Shown here: one piece after another, positions 43,640-55,290 of the stretch
How positions within the stretch are numbered: position 1 is the first letter of the stretch
How the letters are laid out: each line of letters begins with the position of its first letter
DNA from: Artemia franciscana
Lineage: Eukaryota; Arthropoda; Branchiopoda; Anostraca; Artemiidae
Length of the DNA: 64,000 nt
Assembly: GCF_032884065.1 (NCBI RefSeq)
Contig: NC_088863.1
Span: 65,187,702 to 65,251,701 of the forward strand
Reading direction: 5' to 3'
Program-made: the position numbers and the translations under genes
The notes under the pieces: generated by a model
Seen by the model: only the letters and a program-made list of their open reading frames with translations
Databases searched by the model: none
Told to the model about the DNA's origin: nothing

Positions 43640-44256
43640 TTTATCACAAACGTTTTACCAGTACCTCCTGGCGCATCCAAAAAGAAAATTTCTCCAACGT
43701 TGTTATCGACACAATGCATTATCGTATCATAAATGTCTTTTTGTTCCGACGTTAACTTGGAAATGTTATTTTGTACATACGAAAATAGATCACTCGTACT
43801 GTAACTTTGTTCACGATCCAATTCTTCACATGTCGAAACAGCAACGATACGGTTAGGTGAAGGCATTCCCAGATCCTGAAGAGGTTTGTTTGCCATACGT
43901 ACGCACAAATCTTCTATAATAACTAAAGTGTAGTTATAAATTTCTGATGTAAAATCAAAATTCATATCTGACGTCTCTAACTGTTTTCGATGGAGTATAT
44001 CTTCGGACATTTTTGACTTATATTGTTCCCATAACTCTGTAGGAGCTGATGGAGAATAAGTTGTTAAAATGATGCCAAACAATGCACGAATTTGACTTGG
44101 GGTTGACGTTTCGCACGCGTCATTGATGCAGTTATCCCAGTGTTGGTCATTCTCCAATAAATTCAGAGCTTGGCATGCACTACGGTAAGTGTCATGTATA
44201 GTACCGTTTACAGTTCTCAAATACTCAAAGGATGTCGGACCAGGTACATTCACCAA
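43640..44256 (-). pseudogene. Helitron linker and helicase start with Walker A
   Basis: The frame reads VNVPGPTSFEYLRTVNGTIH, SQIRALFGIILTTYSPSAPT, LGMPSPNRIVAVSTCEELDR, SYVQNNISKLTSEQKDIYDT and IMHCVDNNVGEIFFLDAPGG with TGKTFVIKLI. GGTGKT is the Walker A ATP-binding loop of the Pif1-type helicase, the only copy of it in this window. Coding ends within ten residues after it, where the sequence jumps to GTGGGACACAGGGACACAAC of the 3' module. The remaining frame to 43360 is read-through. Confidence 0.85.
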
Positions 44257-44694
44257 AAGCAGGCGTAGAAAGAAGCATTCATGTTGATTGGGGTGAACGG
44301 TGTAGAGTCTTCCTATCGTGGTATCTTTGAAGATGGTAGGTTGGCCGTAAACCCACTGGTTATCTACTTCGATGGTGGTACCGTTGCCAATGTAGGTTCT
44401 TCAGTCATTTTACAATCAGAAATTTCTCTTTCAACAGTCTTCTTACAATTAAAAATTTGTCTTTGAACGATATTCTTAAATACCTGTGTCCTGGTCGTCA
44501 TATGTGTCCCGGTATCCCAGTCTGTAATTTCTCTTTGAGTGTCCCGGTCGTTATTTATATTCCCTCTGTCCCGGCCGTCATTTGTGTCCCGGTCTGTAAT
44601 TTCTCTTTGAGTGTTTTTTCTTTTTAGTATTTTTTAGTTTTTTACATTTTTTCTTTTTTTCAGTTTTCTTTTTCTTCTTTATTTTTCAGCTTCA

Positions 44695-45030
44695 CTATGA
44701 AATACATATCGCCGAACCTTTGTTTTTTTTAACTAACATCTGGTAGGCATTGATGACCTTATCCAAGTCAAAATCCCAAACCCAATCATCATCACTATCA
44801 TTTTCAGTTTTGATATGTTTTGACTCTCGCTGTCCAGGTGGATCTTCATCTAAATGCGCGATTTTGCGTTCTTTAGCCTCAAGCCTGTTTCCTTGCTGTT
44901 CTTTTGATTCCTCGGCACGCTTTCTTTTCTGACTTTCTCTATCAACAGCAAGTTTTTTGGCATAGACTCTTTGAGCATCTTCATCGGCTTTTGCCATTGT
45001 AAGTTCGTCAGTCATTTTAAACTTAAACAT
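44695..45030 (-). CDS. Helitron-borne small protein with DSDDDWVWDF tail, copy 3
   Basis: 111 codons, open: MFKFKMTDELTMAKADEDAQ, RVYAKKLAVDRESQKRKRAE, KERKIAHLDEDPPGQRESKH, IKTENDSDDDWVWDFDLDKV and INAYQMLVKKNKGSAICIS. The end differs from copy 1 (VKKTKVRRYVFHSEAEK) through a small frame change after VKK. The middle acidic-aromatic block is unchanged in all three copies. The promoter with TGACGTCA sites lies just upstream (45033-45155). Confidence 0.65.
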   Translation of the reverse strand: MFKFKMTDELTMAKADEDAQRVYAKKLAVDRESQKRKRAEESKEQQGNRLEAKERKIAHLDEDPPGQRESKHIKTENDSDDDWVWDFDLDKVINAYQMLVKKNKGSAICIS

Positions 45031-45186
45031 TAATAGATTTCTACGTGAACATATATGTCTTAAATATCTTTAATGACGTCACCGTCATAGCAAAAATGAC
45101 GACAACTAACTTCATGACGTCATTCGACACAGAAACATGACGTCACCTGATCCTCAGACAGACAACTTATTTATATATATGTAGAT

Positions 45187-46709
45187 AAATAAATAATTTC
45201 TATGTATTTTTGTGTTGAGGGTTTGCATATGACGTCTTAAAAATAAAGAAGAAAAAGAAGCGGAAAAAAGAAAAAAAGGTAAAAAACTAAAAACAACTAA
45301 ATAAGAATAAACTAAAAAATGAAATAAAAATAAGAAAGAAAAAAAACCCAAAAAATAAAAAAATACAAAAAGGTAAAAAAAACTAAAAAAAAACTAAAAA
45401 AAATGGGAATCGCACGAATTTTTCAATATATTTTGACAATAGATTAAAATAATTCGAAAACCTTAAAACAGATACCCAAATATTAAGGTTTATTATAAAT
45501 TGTTGGGCTTTAGCATGCTTGGCACGTAAAGATTTTTCCAAGTGGCAATGTCAGAATAAATATTGACAAATTGAAAAACATTGAAAAAGATGGAATGTTA
45601 CCAAAAAGCAAAACCAGGCTTGCGGTTCAAAGAGAAAGCGAAAAAAGAAGGTGTGTCGAGGAATCACCGGAGCAACGCGTAACCAGACTATGTGTGTTTG
45701 TTTGTCACATGACGCATATGACGTCTGAAAAATAAAGAAGAAAAAGAAAACTAATAAAAGTAAAAAAGAAAAAAGGTAAAAAACTTAAAAAAAACAGTAA
45801 AAAGAAAAACTAAAAAACTAAAAAAGCTAAAAAAGCTTAAAAAACTAAAAAAAAACTAAAAACAAAAAAAAATTAAAAAAAATTAAAAATAAGAAAAACC
45901 TAAAAAGAAAAAACTAAAAAAATAAAAAAAAGCTGAGAAAAAGAAAAAAACTAAAAAACTAAAAAGCTAAAAAATTAAAAATATAAAAAATAGAAAAGAA
46001 AAAATTAAAGAATGTTTGTTTTCTGTATGTTTTGGGGCTTGCATATGACCGTCTTAAAAAAAGAAAAACCTAAAAATAAAAAAAACTAAAAAAATAAAAA
46101 AAGTAAAAAACTAAAAAGACAAAGCCTAAAAAAGCTAAAAAACTAAAAATAGAAAAAATACTAAAAATGAAAAAAAAATTAAAGCATGTTTTTTTTTGTA
46201 TGTTTGAGGGTTTGCATATGACATTGAAAAATAAAGAAGAAAAAGGTAAAGAACTAAAAAAAAAGAACAAGAAAACAAAAAGGACAAAAAAATCTATAAA
46301 GAAAAAAGCTAAAAGAGCTACAAAACCAAAAAAGAAAAACTAGAAAACAAAAAAAAAACAAAAAAAAAGAGAAACTAAAAAAAGAAAAAACTGAAAAAAA
46401 CGCTAAAAAAAGAGAAAAACTAAAAACGAAAACAAGTCAATAAAAAGAAGAAACTAAAAAAAGAAAAACTAAAAAAGAAAAAAAACTAAGAAAAGAAAAA
46501 CTAAAAAAGAAAAAAAAACTAAAAAAGAAACTATACGTATATATATATATATATAAATAAGTTGTATATATGCATGTTTGTTTGTTTGTGGGTTCGCATA
46601 TGACGACATTATAAGTATACAAGGCTATGACGTCATTATAAGATGACACTCCAGACCGGGACACCGGGACACCAATGACGACCAGGAAACAGGGAATATA
46701 AATGACGAC
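45187..46709 (+). mobile_element. Serial Helitron 5' modules with A-rich arrays
   Basis: Starts head-to-head with the preceding minus-strand element (1-2 bases apart). TTTGCATATGACGTCTTAAA-like modules followed by AATAAAGAAGAAAAAG and A-rich arrays occur at about 45228, 45710, 46035 and 46210. Between the first two lies a fragment of the divergent subfamily (45410-45690) matching 14290-14760. A further 5' end TATATAAATAAGTTG at about 46548 leads to minisatellite and stops at 46709 where the foldback begins. No 3' module is seen. Confidence 0.6.
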
Positions 46710-47959
46710 CGGAGAAAATTTGCGTTATTTTAGAAAATAGGGAGAAACAGTCATAGAATCTTAACGAAAATCACACCATCAGACTCAGCGTATCAGGGAA
46801 CCCTACTAAAGAAGTTTCGAGCTCCTATCTACAAAAATGAGGAATTTTGCATTTTTTGCCAGAAGGCAGATCACGGATGCGTGTTTATTTTTTGTTTTTT
46901 TGTTTATTTTTTTCCCCAGGGTGATCTTATCGACCCAGTTGTCCTAGATTGTTACAAAAGGGCTCATTCTAATGGAAATGAAAAGTTCTAGTGCCCTTTT
47001 TAAGTGACAAAAAAAGAGGGCACCTAGGCCCCCTCCCACGCTAATTAGTTTCCCAAAGTCAACTGATCAAAATTCTGAGATAGCCATTTTATTCAGAGTA
47101 GTCGAAAAAACTTATAACTATGTCTTTGGGGACTTACTCCCCCACAGTCTCCGTGGGAGGGGCAACAAGTTACAAACTTTGACCCGTGCTTACAGATAGT
47201 AATGGTTATTGGGAAGCATACAGGTGTGTTCAGGTGGATTTTTTGGGTTGGGGGGAGGGGTTGAGAAGAGGGGGATATGCTGAGGAACTTTCCATAGAGA
47301 ATTTGTCATGGGAGAAGAAAATTTCCATGAAGGGAGAGCAGGATTCACTAGCATTATTAAAAAAAAAACAATTAAAAAATAAATGTGAAAAAGCTTTTTC
47401 AGCTGGAAGTAAGGAACAGCAATAAAACTTAAAACAAACAGAAATTATTACCCATATGAGGGGCTCACCTCCTCCTAATACCTCGCTCTTTACGCTAAAG
47501 TATTTTTAGTAATTTCAACTATTTATTCTACGGCTTTTGTGATTCAGGGATCATTCTTAATGAACTGGGATAAAATTTAAGCTTTAGTGCAAAGACCGAG
47601 GTACTGACGATGGGGCGAATCCCCTCATATATGTAATAAAAACATGAGAATACAAAAGTTCTTTACGTAAGCTAATTTATAAGTTACGTAAATCTTTTAC
47701 CAATAAAAAGATTCGTAAACAATTAACAGTTCTAGTTGCCTTTTTATTTAACCAAAAATCGAAGGGCAACTAGGCTTCGTCCCCCGCTCTTTTTTTCTCA
47801 AAATCATTCGATCAAAATTATGAGAAAGCCATTTAGCCAAAAAAAAAAAATATGAAATTTCGTTTTGATTATTCCTCTGCGGAGAGCCAAAATCAAAACA
47901 TGCCTTGATTCAAAAACGTTCAGAAATTAAATAAAAAAAACAACTTTTTTAACTGAAAG

Positions 47960-48230
47960 TAAGGAGCGACATTAAAACTTAAAACGCACAGAAATTACTA
48001 CGTATATGAAAGAGGCTGCTTCCTCATCAATGCTCCGCTCTTTACGCTAAAGTTTTTTACTGTTTTAAAAAGAAGAATTGAGAGAAAGAGTCAAACTTTA
48101 GCGTAAAGAACGGGGCGCTGATGAGGAAGCAGCCTCTTTCATATACGAAGTAATTTCTGTGCGTTTTAAGTTTTAATGTCGCTTCTTACTTTCAGTTAAA
48201 AAAACTTGTTTTTTTTTATTTAATTATTAT
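47960..48230. repeat. Inner hairpin 1 of the foldback
   Basis: AAACTGAAAGTAAGGAGCGACATT-type sequence, AGAAATTACTACGTATATGA, GGCTGCTTCCTCATC and GCTCTTTACGCTAAAG are followed about 40 bases later by CTTTAGCGTAAAGAACGG, GATGAGGAAGCAGCC and TCATATACGAAGTAATTTCT. This is a near-perfect palindrome with arms of about 110-120 bases. Confidence 0.85.
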
Positions 48231-49214
48231 ATAAGAGTTACCACTCCTAAATCAGAGTCAGATGGCAATTTTTTATAGGAAGTTTTTTCTAAGCGCGTTT
48301 ATTAACTTTTATTTACTATGGGATGTAGTTCGCTCTTTACTAGGTTATAGCCACCGCTACATCCACGAACAGGTAAGGGAGGAAACCGTGACTGAAAAAA
48401 AAACTCGTGGGAAATAATTTGTTATATTGGTATTTGTACCTTAATTATGTAGCTTATTAAAAGTGCTAAAAGGAGGAACATACAAATCTGTTTTTGCAAG
48501 CCTCTAGTTAAGGATTTTGACTAAAATTATTACAGTGATATTGTTTTATACTTCCAAATCAGCTCTATTCAAAAAGTGACAATGAAAGTGTTGTTTTAGT
48601 GCTATGTCACAATTACAGATGGTAGAGTTGATAAACACCAAGTAGACATAGGCAATAGCTTTCAAATGAGCCAATTAACGTCACTCTAAAAATTTTTGAC
48701 AGCCCACTAGCCCCAGCTTTTTTTTAGTGATATTTGGAACTTGTTGATGGTGAAATTTATATGAAGAGTGTAGATATAAGTAATATCTTCTATATGGGCC
48801 ATTTAAAATCTCTCTAAGATGTTCTGTTAGCCTGCTAGCTTCACCCCTTGAGAGAAGTTACAAAAAGTGCCATTTTTGTACAATATGGCACTTGCAAATG
48901 GCAATCTGACGCCTTTTTTAGGGGTGTTCAAGCTTTTTTTTGGAATCACCATAAATTTCTTTTCGCAATAAATTTTTACTTGTGAAGCAAACCGGGATAA
49001 CAGTTACCATTACTGAATCAGTGTAAGATGGCCATTTTTTTTCACTCAGAATTTTTTCTCTAAACGTGTTTTTTAAATTTTGATCACAATGGGCTGTGGT
49101 TCACTCTTTACTAGGTTGCAGCTACTGCGGCAACCATGAAACTGTATCCAAGATTTCGTATTATATTTTTTTCTTTGTCTAAAGAGACAAGCACTTTTGC
49201 TTAAGGATAAAAAA
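48231..49214. repeat. Foldback spacer with a ~140-bp direct repeat
   Basis: The segment from GAGTTACCACTCCTAAATCAG to TAGCCACCGCTACATCC (48229-48365) is repeated in diverged form at about 49007-49140 (CAGTTACCATTACTGAATCAG to CAGCTACTGCGGCAACC). Related but more diverged sequence occurs at 57515-57645. CTCTTTACTAGGTTRYAGC is the most conserved word. No ORF. Confidence 0.6.
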
Positions 49215-49540
49215 ATCGTCACGCTATGATAGCATTAAATAAAAAAAAACAAGTTTTTTAAACTGAAAGTAAGGAGCGACATTGAAACTTAAAACGAACA
49301 AAAATTACTCCGTATATGAAATGAGTTGTCCCCTCTGCAATCCCTCGCTCTTTGCGCTAAAGTTTGACTCTTTGCCACAATTCTACTTTTTAAAACAATT
49401 AAAAGCTTTAGCGTAAAGAGCGAGGGATTGCGGAGGGGACAACTCATTTTATATACGGAGTAATTTCTGTTCGATTTAAGTTTTAATGTCGCTCCTTACT
49501 TTCAGTTTAAAAAACTTGTTTTTTTTTTATTTAATTTCTG
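49215..49540. repeat. Inner hairpin 2 of the foldback
   Basis: AGTTGTCCCCTCTGCAATCC and CTCGCTCTTTGCGCTAAAG are mirrored by CTTTAGCGTAAAGAGCGAG and GGATTGCGGAGGGGACAACT, about 45 bases apart. Same design as hairpin 1 but with different stem sequence outside the CTCTTTACGCTAAAG core. Confidence 0.85.
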
Positions 49541-50758
49541 AACGTTTTTGAATCAATGCATGTTTTGATTTTGGCTCTCCGCAGAGGAATAATTAAAAAG
49601 AAATTTGCATTTTTTTTTTTGGCTAAATGGCTTTCTCATAATTTTGATCGAATGATTTTGAGAAAAAAAGAGCGGGGGAGGAAGCCTAGTTGCCCTCCGA
49701 GTTAAGGTTAATTAAAAAGGCAACTAGAACTTAATTTTTTACGAATATTTTTATTAGTAAAAGATTTACGTAAGTTATAAATTAGCTTACGTAAAGAACT
49801 TTCGTGTTCTCATGTTTTTATTACATATATGAGGGGGTTCGCTCCCTTGTCAGATCCTCGCTCTTTACACTAAAGCTAAAATTTTGTCCCAATTCATTAA
49901 GAATGACCACAGAATCACAAAAGCCGTAGAATAACTAGTTGAAATTACTAAAAATACTTTAGCGTAAAGAGCGAGGTATTAGAAGGAGGTGAGCCCCTCA
50001 TATGGGTAATAATTTCTGTTTGTTTTAAGTTTTAATGCTGTTCCTTACTTCCAGCTGAAAGAACTTTTTCATATTTATTTTTCATTTTTTTTTAAATAAT
50101 GCTAGTAAATCCTGCGCTCCCTTCATGGAGATTTTCTTCCCCCACGACAAATTGTCGATGGAAAGTTCCTCCAACATATCCCCCTCTTCTCAACCCCTCC
50201 CCCACCCAAAAAAATCCTCCTGAAAATGCCTGTACACTTCCCAATAACCATTACTATATGTAAGCATTGGTCAAAGTTTGTAACATGTTGCCCCTCCCAT
50301 GGGGCCTGTGGGGGAGTAAGTCGTCCCCAAAGACATAGTTATAAGGTTTTAACTATGTCGACTACACTGAATAAAATGGCTATCTCAGAATTTTGATCCG
50401 TTGACTTTGGTAAAATAATTAGCGTGGGAGGGGGCCTAGGTGCCCTCCAATTTTTTGGTCACTTAAAAAGGGCACTAGAACTTTTCATTTCCGTTAGAAT
50501 GAGCCCTCTTGCAACATTCTAGGACAACTGGGTCGATACGATCACCCCTGGGGAAAAAAACAAAACAAAAAAAAACAAACAAATAAACACGCATCCGTGA
50601 TCTGCCTTCTGGCAAAAAATACAAAATTCCACATTTTTGTAGATAGGAGCTTGAAACTTCTACAGCAGGGTTCTCTGATACGCTGAATCTGATGGTGTGA
50701 TTTTCATTAAGATTCTATGACTTCTAGGGGGTGTTTCCCCCTATTTTCTAAAATAACG

Positions 50759-52249
50759 CAAATTTTCTCAGGCTCGTAACTTTTGATGGGTAAGACTAAA
50801 CCTGATGAAACTTATATATTTAAAATCAGCATTAAAATGCAATTCTTTTGATGTAGGTGTTGGTATCAAAATTCCATTTTTTAGAGTTTTGGTTACTATT
50901 GAGCTGGGTCGCTCCTTACTACAGTTCGTTACCACGAACTCTTTGAAAGGTGATTTTAATTGTTCAAAATAAAAGAGGGTAGTTCTTCTGTACAAAGGCG
51001 GACCTAAAGCAAAATCCCGTATTGCGACCTAGGCAACAGTAACTGAAAAAATGACAAGTGCCTTTAAAAAAGAGAAAAAAGATTGAGGACGCGAAAGAAA
51101 TCCTAGGGGGCCTTCAATTTAATGGAATCTTTAATGCACTTTAATGTGATGCCATTTCTTAGGGGGTCTTAGACAAATTTGTTTTCAAACATTGGAAACC
51201 ATAGAAAACATTAGAAAAAAGGGAAGTCGTGATCGAAAAAACATCCGGTACTGATATGCACAATTTTGATACTTGCCCAAATCCCGATCCTTGCCCAATA
51301 CTCACAATAACAAAGCAGCCATACCGATACGGGTGATAGTCCCTTTCCCCAGGGAATATTGTGGGCCATATTATCACCACAATGATAGAGACTGGGCCTT
51401 TTAATTGTGTTGAACAAAATGACTATCATAAATTTTGAAAGAATGACTCTTTAAATCAAAAACTGCCAAGTAACAAAGCTACTCCACTTTTTGCATGACG
51501 GAACACAACTTAAGTTTTGACAGCTTTTCTTTGAGCAAAAATTATTTTTATATGTAGAAAATGGTATTTTCGGACATAATCTGCCAGTAATTTTGAAAAC
51601 TGCCGATTAGCATTGGTACTTTCCTATCCCACTTTTTGTACGGTGGGTTGCAATAACTTGTCACTAAGTGATTTTTTTCTTAGTAAAAACTGGACTTATT
51701 TATTGCCACAGTGCCAGGTCCACTCCACCCAAACACTGCATATAGACAGAAGTTACTTTAAAACAACATACGAATTCCGTGGCAACTTTTAATATGTCTT
51801 CCAAAAATGATATCTTAGAGTTCGGTATACCCTCTTTCTTTTATTTCTTTTGGATCACCCAAAATGCAAACTAAATTTACATGAAAAAAAAGTATGATAA
51901 TTCGAAGCATGGATGTTTTGTATCTTTAACGCATTCCCTAAAAAACCTTCAAATGTACCTTAACCTGAAGTAACTCATTACCAGATATTAAATTAGTCAA
52001 CAGTCAAGGGGTGACGAGGAAACTAGAAATTTCACAGACTGTCACTTTTCACTTATAATTATTACTAAATGTGGGAATCCTTTTCACTAACAAATAAAAA
52101 AACAGAATTTAACACTGGAAAACTTACTATCAGAGAAACTTACTATTGAACTTTAATCTCAAGAAAGACCAATCAAAATAAGAAAAAATAAGAGCGAAGA
52201 GCTCAAACGGCAATTTTGACGAGGCCAGAAGAGCCGAGAGCTCTAGAAA
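50759..52249. other. Unrecognised DNA beyond the foldback
   Basis: 50759-51000 (CTCGTAACTTTTGATGGGT ... GTTCGTTACCACGAACT) probably still belongs to the same repeat, since CGCTCCTTACTACAGTTCG resembles the CGCTCCTTACTTTCAGTT word in the arms. GTTCGTTACCACGAAC is itself palindromic. 51000-52249 shows no gene, shared repeat or RNA signature. Confidence 0.45.
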
Positions 52250-53956
52250 AATTCTAAGAATCAATAGATTGATTTAAAAGAAAAATCAGAGGCTCAATAT
52301 CGGTCGGGATTTAAAATAAGAGCTCTGAGTTACGAGGTCCTTCTAAATATAAAAATTCACTAAGATCCGATCACCCACTCGTAATTTAAAAATTCGTCAT
52401 TTTTTTTTATAATTTCTCTTCTCCCTTCAGTCTCCGACTTCATCGTAAACGACTTTATCAAGTCAATTTGTGCAACTCCCTGACACGCCTACCAATTTTC
52501 ATCCTCCTAGCACGTTAAGAAGCACCAAACTTGCCAAAGCACTGCACCCCACCCCTTTGCTCTCCAAAAGAGAGCGGCTCTAATATGGTTACACCATTCA
52601 CGTATCTATGACAATAGCTTATTCTACTTACCAAGTTTCATCCCAGTCTCTCCACTCTCAAGGTTTCCGGTTTCCTCCTCCATCTATGCCCTAATGTCAA
52701 CATATCTGGTCGGGATTTGAAATAAGAGCTCTGATACATGAGTTCCTTCTAAATATCAAATTTCATTAAGATCCAGTCACCCGTTCTTAAGTTAAAAATA
52801 CTTCAATTTTTCCAAATTGACACTCCCCAGCTCCCCCAAAGGTTCAAGTTTCATCCCGATCTCTACTCTAAGCATTTTCCAAGATTTCTGATTCCTGCTT
52901 TCCCCCAGCCCCCTATTTCCCCAGATGCAATTCGAGTTGAAAATTGAGCATCTGAGACATGAGATCCTTCTAAATATCAAGTCTAATTAAGACCCGATCA
53001 CCCTTTCGCAAGCTAAAGATACCTCAATTTTCACGTTTTCCAAGAATTCCGGTTTCCCCCTCCCCCCCTCCCAGGGTCACCAGATCTGGTACGGACTTAA
53101 TATGAGAGCTCTAAAGAACAAGATTCTTCTAAATATCAAATTTCATTAAGATCTAATCACCCTTTCGTAGGCTACAAATACCTCATTTTTTCTAATTACA
53201 CCCCCCCCCCAACTCCACCAAATAGAAAGAATCCGGTTGTGTCAGCCAAGTATCTTGGACTTGTGCTTATTCTTCCCGCAAAGTTTCATCCCGATCTCTC
53301 CGGTTTAAGCGTTTTCTAAGATTTCCAGTCTCCTCCCCCCCCCCCCAGATGACATTGGATCCGGTCGGGAAGAGATTTGAGTTACGAGGTTCTACTAAAT
53401 ATGAAATTTCATTAAGATCCAGTCACAGTGAGTTAAAAATATCTAATTTTTTTTTATTTTTTAGAATTAACCTTCCCCCACCCCAACTCCCTAAGAGAGA
53501 GTCGATCCGTTCCGGTAATGTCAATCCCGTATCTATGACTTTTACTTATTTTTCCCACACAGTTTCATCCCGATCCCTCGGATCTAAGCGCTTTCCCTGA
53601 TTTTAGGCCCCCCCCCTACAACTCCCTCCAATGTCAGCGGATCCAGTCAGGATTAAAAACAAGGTTTTTGAGACACGCTATCCTTCCAAACATCAAATTT
53701 CATTAAGATTCGATCATCCGTTCGCAAGTTTAAAACACCTCAATTTTTCAATTTAACTGTTCCCCCACTCCCCCCAGATGGCTGAATCAAGGAAACAACA
53801 ATTTCTATATTAAAATAGTCTGGTTCCTGACACACCTGTCAACTTTCATCGTCCTAGCTTACCTGGAAGTGCCTAAACTAGCAAAACCAGAACAGACAGA
53901 CCAACCGACAGAATTTGCGATCGCTATATGTCACTTGGAAACCAAGTGCCATAAAA
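52250..53956 (+). repeat. Internally tandem element ending in a CACTTGG hairpin
   Basis: Diverged units of roughly 220-400 bp each contain an AATATCAAATTTCATTAAGATC-like box (about 52350, 52754, 52975, 53136, 53399, 53688) and most contain TTTCATCCCGATCTCTCC (about 52647, 52848, 53285, 53565). The last unit closes with CTAGCTTACCTGGAAGTGCC, a GACAGACC run, GAATTTGCGATCGC, the hairpin CACTTGG-AAA-CCAAGTG (53932-53948) and CCATAAAA. A shared end in three loci shows a dispersed element; no protein is encoded. Confidence 0.75.
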
Positions 53957-54975
53957 AACAGTATTTACAAGGGGGTGTATATGCTATCATGCTCTAGTTA
54001 ATTAGAAAAATCAGTCGCAACGAGGTAAACAACTTCGTCAATACAATCAATCACTCTATACCTTCCAATTCCAAAGAATCGGACAGTCGGAGAAACTCCA
54101 TCCGGCCAGTCGAGTGAATTATTCCCAAGTGCTATTTTCGGACCACAGTTAAGACAACCCACTTTTAACCGTTAAATAGTTTACCATTTAGAGAAAATGA
54201 AAGCAGATTGACCATTATATGTTTGTAGATATTTGACCGTTAACTGACCTGCTATAGTCCGGCTTGTAGCTTAATAAACCTCAAAATGATCTTTCTGGAA
54301 GCAGTGATATTTTGGTCGCTTCATGTGGCACCGAATACCGATTTTTTTTTTCTTTTATTCTTATACACTTTACAAAATAGCTAAAAGTAAAAACATGCAA
54401 AAGTACAAATAATTAAGATAAGCTAGCAGTGGAGATCCAGGCAAAATTTTCAAATACTTGAAAAACTACGTAAAGCAACATTAGGAAGAGCCAATTAGTA
54501 ATGCTTTAACGTGCTTACAATTCACTAGAGAGGAATATTAAAGCAGTAATAAAGGTACCCAGAGAGAAGAAGAGAATAAAACACTTCTTTCTCCCGGTTG
54601 GCTCTAAAAGAAACAATTTAAAATTCAAAAGAATATTACTCCTCATGGCAAGGACTTTTTTTTAAGCTAATGACCATTCCATAAAAAACATTTACAATCA
54701 CCTTAGACATAAAGTAAACCATTGCTCAATTTTAAAGCTGTAAATCAGCACACGGTTACAGAAAAATCACAGGAATTTCCAAGATAGACACTTATTGTTG
54801 CTAAATGGTGGAATTCTGTCGAAATGCAGATAAAAAAAGCTGAACTTGTAGGCACTTCGAAAATTATTAATTTTTAATACCGTTAGGCTAATACACAACA
54901 TAGGTTTGATAAACATAGAGACAGTTTCGCAAAGTTAATAAAAGACAATAATATTCTTAATATAGTCAAAGTATT
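53957..54975. other. AT-rich DNA, nothing recognised
   Basis: No open frame above background, no shared repeats. ACCGTTAAATAGTTTACCAT and TATTTGACCGTTAACTGACC near 54168-54250 give a weak local repetition only. Confidence 0.5.
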
Positions 54976-55290
54976 AATAAGGAAAACCATTTGCATACAT
55001 AGGATAGTGACAAAAGGGAGAAGGATAAAAATAGAGGAAGAGATAAGAGAGAGGACTGAGAAAAGGATTAGAGTGATGAAAATAAGTAGTTAACTTATAT
55101 TGATGCACTGCACGATTAAATTTTGAAAATTTTAGATTAATAAGGAAAACCATATAGAGACAAAAGGGAGAAGGATAAAAACAGAGGAAGATATAAGACA
55201 GAGGGCTGGGAGGATGGTTAGCGATGAAAATAAGTAGGTAACTTATACTGACGCACTGCACGATTAAATTTTGAGATACCCTGATTAAAT
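54976..55290. repeat. Tandem duplication, 162-bp period, two units
   Basis: TAAGGAAAACCAT at 54979 and 55141, AAAGGGAGAAGGATAAAAA in each, and GATGCACTGCACGATTAAAT / GACGCACTGCACGATTAAAT at the unit ends. The units differ by an indel near the start and scattered changes. Confidence 0.85.

Larger units (their letters stand above)
43432..45185 (-). mobile_element. Composite Helitron with small ORF and Walker A piece, minus strand
   Basis: The 5' TC corresponds to the plus-strand GA at 45184-45185. In minus order: promoter, small ORF (45030-44695), minisatellite (44610-44480), MTEEPTLAT joined to GTTIEVDNQWV (about 44420-44350), Rep/helicase segment (44350-43640), then a 3' module (43634-43512) ending CACCAACTAG GTGTTGGG. 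It is fused to another Helitron's promoter (43511-43432). It shares one deletion joint with the plus-strand element at 32.1-34.7 kb but has different later deletions. Confidence 0.75.
46713..50758. repeat. ~4 kb foldback: long inverted repeat with inner hairpins
   Basis: The left arm starts GAGAAAATTTGCGTTATTTT at about 46712 and the right arm ends with its reverse complement at about 50768. Matching landmarks proceed inward: CAGAAGGCAGATCACGGATG (46862) with its complement near 50610; TAATGGTTATTGGGAAG with its complement near 50245; GCTCTTTACGCTAAAGTATT (47487) with its complement near 49950; CTCTGCGGAGAGCCAAAATC (47876) with its complement near 49575. Arms are about 1.5 kb. Each inner end is itself a hairpin. 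No coding frame survives, so the mover is unknown; a foldback-type DNA transposon or an inverted duplication fits. Confidence 0.85.

Noticed and set aside
50768-51429. Minus-strand frames around 50.8-51.4 kb as genes
   Set aside because: Lengths of about 70 codons are expected by chance; no start context, splice sites or motifs were recognised.
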